NCBI GenBank assembly: GCA_018692315.1
Contig: JABHKC010000092.1
Coordinates: 1 to 32,545 of the forward strand
DNA: 32,545 bases
Direction of reading: 5' to 3'
Source of the DNA: Bacteroidota bacterium
Lineage (GTDB): Bacteria > Bacteroidota > Bacteroidia > Bacteroidales > JABHKC01
Position numbers and translations under genes: made by a program. Positions 25,725 to 32,545 of this stretch are shown piece after piece (within the stretch, counting starts at the first letter, position 1; each line of letters starts with the position of its first letter). The notes under the pieces were generated by a model. That model searched no databases and was not told the DNA's origin. It saw only the letters and a list, made by a program, of their open reading frames with translations.

Positions 25725-27524
25725 TTAAATTATAGGTGTTCTATCTACTACCTCACACGAATCTTTTACGGCTGCACTCATATTGAAGCATGAATCGTAT
25801 TCTTTTTCGTCCTGAACTTTTTCAGTATATATATGTAAAAGATTCTTAATGCTGGTTAAAATTGGATTCATACTTGTCTGTCCTAAACCACAACGACTAA
25901 CTTTTACAATTTCGCCCCATGCTTTCAAATCTTCAATATCTTGTGGAATACCTCGTCCTTTGATAATTTTCATTAGTTTCTTTCTCGAAACCACAGGTAC
26001 GTTTCTACAAGTTGAGCAAGAGCCACATGATTCTTCAATAAAGAAATCGATGAAATTCAGAACAACTTCTTCGAGGATTTCTCGGTTGTTGCCAATAATA
26101 ATCATTGCTCCTCCGGTAGCTATATCTGAATAGCTTAAAGTTCGGCTGAATTCGTTGGGACCAACTAAAGTTCCAGAAGGACCACCAACCTGAACTGCTT
26201 GCACATTTTCAGCACCGGCCATATCAAGCACGTCACTAATTTTAAATCCCCATTCTACCTCATAAATGCCAGGGAATTTACAATCACCGGAAATACTCAA
26301 AATCTTTGTTCCGCTAGAATGATTAATTCCCATCGATTTGTACCAGTCTGCACCATTTGTCAGAACTTTTACTGCAGAACATAGTGTTTCAACATTGTTA
26401 ACTACGGTTGGTAAATCAAGGTATCCTTTTTCTACAGGGAATGGCGGACGGTCTCTTGGTTCACCACGTTTTCCTTCTATAGACTCAATTAATGCAGATT
26501 CTTCTCCGCAAACATAAGCTCCGGCACCAAATTGAATTCTGATATCAAAATCGAATCCTTCAATTCCAGCAATACCTTTTCCAAGATAATTGTTTTCTCG
26601 AGCATTTTTTAGAATAGTTTCAAGATAGCTTTGAAGATATTTGTATTCGTATCGTAAATATAAAATACCTAAATTCGCTCCTATCGCATATCCGGCTATT
26701 GCCATTCCTTCAAAAACCAACTCGGGTTTTTCTGTCAAAATCACACGATCTTTGAAAGTTCCTGGCTCGCCTTCATCGGCATTACATATAACAAATCTTT
26801 GGTCGCCAGACGATTTTCTACAGAAATCCCATTTCATTCCTGTTGGGAAACCCGCACCACCTCGGCCACGTAGATTTGAGTTTGTAATCTCGCCAATAAC
26901 TTCTTGAGGACTCATTTTTGAAAGAGCTTCTTTAAGAACTTTTCCTTGAGTGTAATTATCTTCCAGAACAATTCCTTTCTTCCTTATGTTGTTATTAACC
27001 ACAGATTTAAGAAGGTCGGAACTGTTTTTTCCTCCTCCATAACCTTCAACCAAAATATCCTTCGCATTTTTGCCGGCTTTAATATCGGCAACTATTTCTT
27101 TCACTCTGAAAGGAGTTAGTCGTGTAAAAATGACGTTGTTGATAATTGCAGCAGGTTCCTGATCGTTCATTCCAATACAAGATGTATCGAATAAACCAAT
27201 TTGATTATCGCTACTTACTTCGCCAAACTTGCAACCAACTTCATTTTCAAATGCTTCCTTCACTTTTTCTCTTCCCATCATATTGGCAACAACACTATCA
27301 TTAAGATAGATTGCATATTTCCCAACAGGCTTTTTGGAGAAGAAGTGATAGAATGATATAGTTTGTTCTACATCTACTTGGGAAATTCCGATCATTCCGC
27401 TTATTTGCGAAACAGCTTCGTCAGAAATAAAACCAAACTCTGCCTGAATATCTAAAAGAATATCCATTAATCGAGTTTTATCTTTCCCGAATTTTTCAAC
27501 AATTGCTTCTACTTTAGTGTTCAT
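25725..27524 (-). CDS. hoxF: NAD-linked hydrogenase diaphorase subunit HoxF with NuoE-like N-terminal domain
   Basis: HoxF exchanges electrons with NAD(H) through FMN. The 599-residue protein combines an N-terminal NuoE-like thioredoxin-fold domain (about 1-150) with a NuoF-like domain, as in the Ralstonia eutropha soluble hydrogenase. The FMN/NAD sites are GRGGAGFPTGMKW (220-232) and NADEGEPGTFKDR (248-260), with CGEESALIESIEG at 339-351. The [4Fe-4S] ligands are C500, C503, C506 and C545. In the NuoE-like part only one of the four usual [2Fe-2S] cysteines is clear (C116); the equivalents of the first pair are N75 and A80, and the fourth position is N120. This domain therefore probably lacks a standard cluster. 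It is the first gene of the operon. Confidence 0.93.
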   Translation of the reverse strand: MNTKVEAIVEKFGKDKTRLMDILLDIQAEFGFISDEAVSQISGMIGISQVDVEQTISFYHFFSKKPVGKYAIYLNDSVVANMMGREKVKEAFENEVGCKFGEVSSDNQIGLFDTSCIGMNDQEPAAIINNVIFTRLTPFRVKEIVADIKAGKNAKDILVEGYGGGKNSSDLLKSVVNNNIRKKGIVLEDNYTQGKVLKEALSKMSPQEVIGEITNSNLRGRGGAGFPTGMKWDFCRKSSGDQRFVICNADEGEPGTFKDRVILTEKPELVFEGMAIAGYAIGANLGILYLRYEYKYLQSYLETILKNARENNYLGKGIAGIEGFDFDIRIQFGAGAYVCGEESALIESIEGKRGEPRDRPPFPVEKGYLDLPTVVNNVETLCSAVKVLTNGADWYKSMGINHSSGTKILSISGDCKFPGIYEVEWGFKISDVLDMAGAENVQAVQVGGPSGTLVGPNEFSRTLSYSDIATGGAMIIIGNNREILEEVVLNFIDFFIEESCGSCSTCRNVPVVSRKKLMKIIKGRGIPQDIEDLKAWGEIVKVSRCGLGQTSMNPILTSIKNLLHIYTEKVQDEKEYDSCFNMSAAVKDSCEVVDRTPII

Positions 27525-27623
27525 AAATTGTTATTTATTTCAAAATTTAACTATTATTTTCTATTCCTGTCTTTATAGTTTATCTAATTACCAAATTATC
27601 AAATACATAAAAATTCAAATCGT

Positions 27624-27631
27624 CAAATTTA
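27624..27631 (-). promoter_or_regulatory. Candidate -7 box for the hydrogenase operon
   Basis: CAAATTTA on the plus strand reads TAAATTTG on the minus strand, a match to TAnnTTTG, about 100 bases before the hoxF ATG. No -33 element was seen at the expected distance, so this is tentative. Confidence 0.3.
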
Positions 27632-27680
27632 CACTAATTGATTTTTCTCACATATGATTTTAGTCAGCTTAAAATAATTA

Positions 27681-27803
27681 GTGGGTTTAAGAAAACGTCA
27701 ATAACTTCGTTATGCTCGTGTTTAATAAAAGTCATTTACAAAAGTAAACTCCTGTTATTAAACACTTCACAAGCCTTGTTCTTGTCGCTTTCTTAAAAAC
27801 CAC
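27681..27803. repeat. Nested inverted-repeat (cloverleaf-like) element
   Basis: An outer imperfect stem pairs 27681-27701 (GTGGgTTTAAGAAAaCGtCAA) with 27782-27803. Inside it lie three hairpins: ATAAC/GTTAT at 27701-27713; an 11-bp perfect pair GTGTTTAATAA (27718-27728) with TTATTAAACAC (27755-27765), which itself encloses TTTAC-aaaa-GTAAA (27735-27748); and ACAAG/CTTGT at 27769-27779. Flanking pairs extend it: CACTAATT (27632-27639) with AATTAGTG (27676-27683), and AAAACC (27796-27801) with GGTTTT (27817-27822). Few bases of the core are unpaired. It looks like a folded single strand or a dispersed repeat unit, not a simple terminator. Confidence 0.75.
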
Positions 27804-27876
27804 CTCAGAAATAGTAGGTTTTCTTATAATTTATTAATTTTACCTTTAGGCTAATTATAAAAATTGAATTTAGATT

Positions 27877-30537
27877 ATGAAAAAATACTGCTTCCTATTT
27901 GTTTTTATCATTAATATCACTTTTGCTTTCCCTCAGGTTCATACTACTTATTTGTGGCATTTGCAGCAGCCCAATTATTGGCCAGAGCAAAGCATAACAA
28001 ATCAGTACCACTATCAAACAGTTTGGGAATCTGATTATTTAAAAACCAGCGGAGGAAATATATATTCCGATGGGCAGGCTCATCCTTTAAACGATTTAAA
28101 CGACATTTTCAGTAAAGCCGACCGTGTTGCAGTTTATCAATATAGAGCTAAAGATGCCGTTCTATCTTTGTTGAGTTTTACTGATGGCGGAGCTCAGGTA
28201 AACTATTCCGGTTGTCTAATTGAGAACATTAATAGTCTTGCTCAAAACAACCAATGGGGATATTCTTCAGGATGGGAATCAAATTTCCAAACTGCAAGAG
28301 GATGGACAACATCTGGCGGAAAGCCACGAATGGATATTGTAGGATTTACAATGCACCACGCAATTTCGCCGCTTCTGAGCGAAAACTGTTTACGTAAGCA
28401 AATTCAGGCTCACAGATATATTTATAATCAAACTTTTGGAACATCGCCAAACTACTCGAAAGGATATTGGCCAGCCGAATGTTCGTTTAGCGAAAGAATA
28501 ATTAAAGTATTAGTTTTGGAAGGATTTGAATGGTCGATAATTGCCAATAGTCATCTTGCCCGTACTTTGCAAGATTACCCCCTACAATTTGGAACATCCG
28601 GTTGTAATTATAGCCCACCAAACAAAGCAGATATTATTCCCCAAAATGGAACAAACTGGTGGAATGGACAAATTGACGGCCGAGGAGGAACTTTTGCTGC
28701 ACCTTATTGCTATCAGGCTCACAAAGCAAAATATGTTGATCCGGAAACAGGCTCAGAATCAATCATTACAGTTGTTCCAATGGCAGATTTGCTAAGCTAC
28801 CAAAATGGATTTTCCCTAATGGGAACCGGCGACATAGATAGCCATATTGCACCTCACAATAATTCCTCGCAGCCTTGTATTGTGTTAATGGCTCACGATG
28901 GCGACAATGCCTGGGGAGGAGGCTATGATTATTATGCAAATTCGGTTCCGGGCTTTGCCAGTACAGCTTCTTCGCAAGGCTACATTCCCACAACAATTGA
29001 ACAATTTCTAACAGATTTTCCTGTTCCGGCAAACGATATTGTTCATGTTGAAGATGGTTCGTGGGTAAATGCAGCAAACGATTGGGGGCATCCACAATTT
29101 ATTAATTGGTTGTGGCCAATGTATAATTCAAATAAGCAATTCGATCCGAATGGTTGGACTGAAGATGCCAGAAATTGGGCAGTTTTGGTGGCTGCTGAAA
29201 ATCGTATTCAAATGGCAGAAGATTTGACTTCATCGGTAGATATTGCTGATATTGTGAATCCTTCCGCATCTTCGAACAATGCTGAGCTGGCGTGGCATTT
29301 TATGCTACCAGCTTACACCAGTGGATATATGTATTATGGTTCATCGCTCGACATGGAAGTGAAACAAACGCTAGCATGCAACAATGCAACTTCATACGCA
29401 GACATTGTGATAAATGCCAACTCAGGAACCGACAATACAGCCCCTACAGTTTTTATTCCGCAGCGTTTTCCATACAATCCGGGCGGAACCGGTTATGGAC
29501 CAATTTATGATTATCAGCAACATCAGAATTCTTCCGATTTTCATGTTTGGACATTTGCCTATGATGTTAGCGGAATTCAAATAATTGAATTAAAATACAG
29601 AGTAGATTTCGATGGACAAAATCCATTGAGCAACAACGAAAATGAAACTTATGCAGGAGGCTCTGATGTAAGTTCATGGAGCACAATTTCAATGTCGGAA
29701 AGAGTTTTCCCAACTGGAAATATTACAGGCAGTTCCGAAATAGATTTTTTCATCTTACCTAATTATATTGCTAAGGAATATTATGCTGAAATATCAGGTT
29801 TTAGCGATACATTGATTGATTATTATGTTGAAGCTACCGATCTTGACGGCAATATCACAAAAAGCCCTATTCAGCATGTTTATGTTGGTTCATATTCCGG
29901 AGGATCGTCCCAAACTGGTGTTTATTGGGAGCCAAGCAATCCTGATTTGAACGATTCTATAACAATATTTGTTAGCGATGCCAGCATTGGAGCAAAGCTA
30001 CACTGGGGAATTTATCAAGCCAATGGAGACTGGGATAGTCCGATTTCTGAATATTATACACTAAATTCTGATTTATTTAATGGTTCCGGGCCAGCTCTCG
30101 AATCGCCATTTTCTGGACCCGATGCAAACAATCTTTTGTCAATTACAATAGGACCTTTCGATAATCCTATGCAAATTGCCGAGCAAATTGCATTTGTAAT
30201 TCATTATGATAATGACACTTGGGACAATAACAATTCGAATGATTACTATATTTCTATCGACAATAATCCTTCTACAAAAAATGAAGTTAATTCTTTTAAT
30301 TCTGATATTGAAATATTTCCAAATCCGTTTTCCGATTTTTGCTATATAGTTACGCCAGAAAACAAATACAGCTTAATTGAAGTTTTTAATAATTCAGGTG
30401 AGCTTGTAAAAAAACAAAAAATTGAACAACGAAATGTCAAATTCGAAAGGGGAAACTTAAATGCAGGAATATATTTTGTGCGAGTTTCTACTGAAAACCA
30501 GTCGCTATTTTCAATGAAAAAACTGATTATTCTTTAA
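27877..30537 (+). CDS. Exported GH57-type glycoside hydrolase with T9SS sorting domain
   Basis: The 886-residue protein begins with a signal peptide of about 19 residues. Residues 20-400 look like a GH57 (alpha-amylase / 4-alpha-glucanotransferase type) catalytic domain: TTYLWHLQQPNYWPEQ near the N-terminus, a probable nucleophile Glu201 in YWPAECSFSERI, and a candidate acid/base Asp in LMAHDGDNAWGGGYD (341 or 343). The next ~400 residues include beta-rich domains, one resembling a starch-binding or amylase-associated module (GVYWEPSNPDLNDSITIFV). The last ~75 residues are a type A T9SS sorting domain (IEIFPNPFSD, then LNAGIYFVRV), so the enzyme is exported across the outer membrane and attached or released. 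It probably acts on alpha-glucans. It overlaps the convergent epimerase gene by 4 bases. Confidence 0.83.
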   Translation: MKKYCFLFVFIINITFAFPQVHTTYLWHLQQPNYWPEQSITNQYHYQTVWESDYLKTSGGNIYSDGQAHPLNDLNDIFSKADRVAVYQYRAKDAVLSLLSFTDGGAQVNYSGCLIENINSLAQNNQWGYSSGWESNFQTARGWTTSGGKPRMDIVGFTMHHAISPLLSENCLRKQIQAHRYIYNQTFGTSPNYSKGYWPAECSFSERIIKVLVLEGFEWSIIANSHLARTLQDYPLQFGTSGCNYSPPNKADIIPQNGTNWWNGQIDGRGGTFAAPYCYQAHKAKYVDPETGSESIITVVPMADLLSYQNGFSLMGTGDIDSHIAPHNNSSQPCIVLMAHDGDNAWGGGYDYYANSVPGFASTASSQGYIPTTIEQFLTDFPVPANDIVHVEDGSWVNAANDWGHPQFINWLWPMYNSNKQFDPNGWTEDARNWAVLVAAENRIQMAEDLTSSVDIADIVNPSASSNNAELAWHFMLPAYTSGYMYYGSSLDMEVKQTLACNNATSYADIVINANSGTDNTAPTVFIPQRFPYNPGGTGYGPIYDYQQHQNSSDFHVWTFAYDVSGIQIIELKYRVDFDGQNPLSNNENETYAGGSDVSSWSTISMSERVFPTGNITGSSEIDFFILPNYIAKEYYAEISGFSDTLIDYYVEATDLDGNITKSPIQHVYVGSYSGGSSQTGVYWEPSNPDLNDSITIFVSDASIGAKLHWGIYQANGDWDSPISEYYTLNSDLFNGSGPALESPFSGPDANNLLSITIGPFDNPMQIAEQIAFVIHYDNDTWDNNNSNDYYISIDNNPSTKNEVNSFNSDIEIFPNPFSDFCYIVTPENKYSLIEVFNNSGELVKKQKIEQRNVKFERGNLNAGIYFVRVSTENQSLFSMKKLIIL

Positions 30538-31547
30538 CTTTCAGTCATTCGATAATTCTTGCAAATTTCTTTGATAGTATTATCAATTGGAATGAAATTA
30601 TAGTCTAATAATTCAATAATTTTTTTATTTGAAAAGTATTTTTTTGAATGTGCAGATTTTGCCGACTGGCGTGAAATAATCGGAGTTTTATTGAATATTA
30701 GTTTTTTAAGAAATTCAAGTCTCCACGCTATTTCGGTCAAAAAAGGGTTTGCGTAAATGTTTGGCGGTTCTTTTTTTAACTTACCGGCAATTTTTTTCAA
30801 AATAGATTCGAAAGACAAATTTTCGGAATTTAAACAAAATCGTTCGCCTGAGATTTCACTCTTCATCAATCTTATCATAATTTCGCAAACATCGTGAACA
30901 TCAACATATCCGCTTATTCCTTTCGTAAAGAATTTTAATCCATCACTTACTTTATGAAATATTTTTGAACTTCCTTTTTCCCAAAATCCGCTTCCTAAAA
31001 TTATTGATGGATTTACAATTACTGCATTCAAACCTTCTGCAATTCCACGCCACACCTCCAGCTCTGAATGAAATTTGCTAATTGAATATCCGGCATTTTT
31101 ACTAACCGATTTTCTTTCCGATTTTTCATCTATTAATTCTCCGGGTTCTGCTGATCCGAGGGCTGCGATAGAGCTAACATGGCAAAATTTCTTAACTCCG
31201 GTTTCGAGGCTGGCGTTCACTATATTTGAAGTACCCTGAACATTATTTATTATCATTTTTGATTTATCGTCAGACTGGAAAGAAACAATCGCTCCGGCAT
31301 GATACACGTATCTTATTCCATCAAGACATTCCAGAATGCTATTATAATCTAATAAATCGCCTTCAAGCCATTCAATTTTTGCAAATAAATCTGTCTCATT
31401 TTCTTTATTATGATACGAAAATACCCTTTTGACTTCGTCAAGATTTGAATTTTTTCGTTTCAAAGCACGAACTTGTTCACCTTTAGAGATTATATGATAA
31501 AGCAAATGTGCTCCAAGAAATCCTGTACCACCAGTAACAAATACCAT
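30534..31547 (-). CDS. NAD-dependent epimerase/dehydratase (extended SDR)
   Basis: The product is 337 residues from the ATG at 31547. A TTG at 31586 would place 13 residues before the first Rossmann strand and lies in the terminator region, so it was rejected. The cofactor motif GGTGFLG is at 6-12, Ser115/Ser116 (HVSSIAALG) and Tyr144-x3-Lys148 (GYSISK) form the active site, and an RxR-like ALKRKNS region follows the second strand. It resembles the dihydroflavonol-4-reductase / 3-beta-HSD-like group, which reduces or epimerises small molecules; the substrate is unknown. It ends in a 4-base overlap with the GH57 gene. It is downstream of the tRNA terminator, so it probably has a separate promoter. 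Confidence 0.82.
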   Translation of the reverse strand: MVFVTGGTGFLGAHLLYHIISKGEQVRALKRKNSNLDEVKRVFSYHNKENETDLFAKIEWLEGDLLDYNSILECLDGIRYVYHAGAIVSFQSDDKSKMIINNVQGTSNIVNASLETGVKKFCHVSSIAALGSAEPGELIDEKSERKSVSKNAGYSISKFHSELEVWRGIAEGLNAVIVNPSIILGSGFWEKGSSKIFHKVSDGLKFFTKGISGYVDVHDVCEIMIRLMKSEISGERFCLNSENLSFESILKKIAGKLKKEPPNIYANPFLTEIAWRLEFLKKLIFNKTPIISRQSAKSAHSKKYFSNKKIIELLDYNFIPIDNTIKEICKNYRMTES

Positions 31548-31584
31548 CAAATTTATATTACAAAAACAATCTATTGAAAAAAAC

Positions 31585-31619
31585 AAAAGCCCTTATCTTC
31601 AGAAGATTAAGGGCTTTTT
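31585..31619 (-). terminator. Strong terminator of the initiator tRNA transcript
   Basis: AAAAGCCCTTATCTTC pairs with GAAGATTAAGGGCTTTT with one bulged base. On the minus strand the stem is followed by TTTTGTTTTTTTC. It begins only 4-5 bases after the tRNA 3' end. The plus-strand side also ends in TTTTT, so it could act in both directions. Confidence 0.8.
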
Positions 31620-31623
31620 GTAG

Positions 31624-31696
<73 letters not shown>

Positions 31697-31832
31697 ATAT
31701 ATTTTCAGTATCTTTTTTCAATAATTTCGCTGCAAAAGTAATATTATTTAATTAAAAACAAAAATGATTTTTAAAGTTTTATGCAAATTTCATAAATCTT
31801 CTTTTCTCAATATCAGCAAAAATAATTCATAG

Positions 31833-32545
31833 TCAATTCGTAGGATAAGTCAAAATTACAGAATTGACAGTTTTTATTTGATAGCCTTCGCCCGGAATCA
31901 TATCGCCAATATTATTTATGCTATAAATAGGCCAAAAAATTAGTCCATCTCCGTTTTTTACTATTACAATTTCGTTTACTATTGGTGCTAACATAGTTTC
32001 TATCGATGATGATGACTGTCGCAAATATCCGATAAAACTCCAATTTTGAGGAATTGTAATGGGTGTGAGTTCTGGGGTTACTGCATTTCCGTAAACAAAT
32101 AATGTTTGTGGTGAATTCATTTTTACCTGATAGCCTTCACCAATTATCATATCTCCAATATAATTTATATTATAAAATGGCCAATAAGTCATTCCGATTG
32201 TATTTTTTACAATAATTATTTCAGGATATAAATAGTTCATAACACTATCGATGTTAGCCTGAAATGGGTCGATATAAGTAGAAATAATATTCCAACCGAA
32301 TTGCATATTTATTGCTTGGTTTTCAATCATATAAATAATTATCGAATCAGTTGTATTGCAATAATTTGAGTCTGTAACAATTACTGAAAAGTAGTTTGCT
32401 CCAGCATTCATTATGGAACTATCCAATGAAATTGTCTGATTTGTTTCACCATTGCTCCACAAATATGAAATAAATCCTGCTCCGGCATCGATTGTATAAA
32501 TTTGAGAAAATCCTATTGTAGTATCGTTTCCAAGATTTATTTCTG
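31833..32545 (-). CDS. C-terminal part of a large secreted surface protein (5' end outside the window)
   Basis: The frame stays open from 31833 to the right edge, so the true start is beyond the window; the TTG at 32462 is internal. The upstream part reads INLGNDTTIGFSQIYTIDAG then YLWSNGETNQTI, a beta-sandwich repeat motif common in large secreted Bacteroidetes proteins. The C-terminal ~155 residues consist of two diverged copies of a ~70-residue unit, with W-N-I-I-S / W-S-F-I-G, an E-I-(I/V)-IVKN core, YWP/FWP and IGDMI-GEGYQ(V/I)K shared between copies (about 32300-32090 and 32050-31836). There is no standard FPNP-type T9SS domain; the protein ends in TYPTN. It is probably exported and surface-associated; function unknown. 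Confidence 0.75.
   Translation of the reverse strand, partial: EINLGNDTTIGFSQIYTIDAGAGFISYLWSNGETNQTISLDSSIMNAGANYFSVIVTDSNYCNTTDSIIIYMIENQAINMQFGWNIISTYIDPFQANIDSVMNYLYPEIIIVKNTIGMTYWPFYNINYIGDMIIGEGYQVKMNSPQTLFVYGNAVTPELTPITIPQNWSFIGYLRQSSSSIETMLAPIVNEIVIVKNGDGLIFWPIYSINNIGDMIPGEGYQIKTVNSVILTYPTN

Larger units (their letters stand above)
27525..27876. other. Divergent intergenic region with a large nested palindromic element
   Basis: This 352-base region lies between the leftward hydrogenase operon and the rightward GH57 gene. Besides a candidate minus-strand -7 box, its main content is an element of nested inverted repeats at 27632-27822. A sequence one base off the -7 consensus (TACCTTTA, 27841-27848) lies before the GH57 ATG. 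No ORF with database-like character was recognised. Confidence 0.7.

Noticed and set aside
27701-27713. Resemblance of ATAACTTCGTTAT to a loxP arm
   Set aside because: The match covers only about ten bases, there is no second arm in loxP geometry and no recombinase gene nearby.
29292-29510. Small plus-strand ORF inside the GH57 gene
   Set aside because: It is an out-of-frame shadow of a well-supported coding sequence.

Overview
The window comes from the chromosome of an AT-rich member of the Bacteroidetes. The evidence is a C-terminal type IX secretion (T9SS) sorting domain on a secreted glycosidase, TAnnTTTG-type -7 promoter boxes, A-rich translation starts with almost no Shine-Dalgarno sites, short lipoproteins with Bacteroidetes-style lipoboxes, and protein families typical of the phylum. 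The NAD-linked [NiFe] hydrogenase and the GH57 glycosidase suggest a fermentative, polysaccharide-using anaerobe; this is inference. No CRISPR array, integrase, transposase or complete insertion sequence was seen.

Layout. 1-4.8 kb: housekeeping genes, namely an RlmI-like rRNA methyltransferase, gmk-nadD, a PhoH ATPase and a MazG pyrophosphohydrolase. 4.9-6.5 kb: a single-domain response regulator followed in the same reading frame by a seven-TM AraC-type regulator. 6.5-8.4 kb: grpE-dnaJ on the minus strand. 8.9-9.6 kb: two tandemly duplicated small lipoproteins. 9.7-11.6 kb: an exported cyclophilin and pheS. 11.6-15.7 kb: an HsdR-N-like nuclease-fold protein, an SDR oxidoreductase and an 801-residue exported protein with a CAP-like domain. 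16.0-22.3 kb: a probable surface-polymer region, with a CapA-like protein, an asparagine-synthetase-like protein lacking the glutaminase cysteine, a UDP-galactopyranose-mutase-like FAD oxidoreductase and, on the opposite strand, a GT-C-type membrane protein. 22.4-27.5 kb: a complete minus-strand hoxFUYH operon (group 3d bidirectional NAD-linked hydrogenase) with its maturation protease. 27.9-30.5 kb: an exported GH57-type glycosidase. 30.5-32.5 kb: a convergent epimerase, an initiator tRNA with a strong terminator, and the C-terminal end of a large secreted protein cut by the window edge.

Working together. The four hydrogenase structural genes encode the NAD/FMN module (HoxF), the electron-transfer subunit (HoxU) and the Ni-Fe heterodimer (HoxY, HoxH); the protease downstream would remove the HoxH C-terminal peptide. 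A G-U-tolerant hairpin separates hoxH from the protease gene and may set their ratio. The GH57 enzyme could release sugars whose fermentation produces the NADH that this hydrogenase can oxidise.

The observations most worth following are a long nested palindromic element between the hydrogenase operon and the GH57 gene, the CapA / AsnB-like / FAD oxidoreductase cluster, the in-frame REC and AraC gene pair with no upstream ATG for the second gene, an orphan plus-strand terminator near 12.4 kb, and several perfect palindromes placed just upstream of genes.
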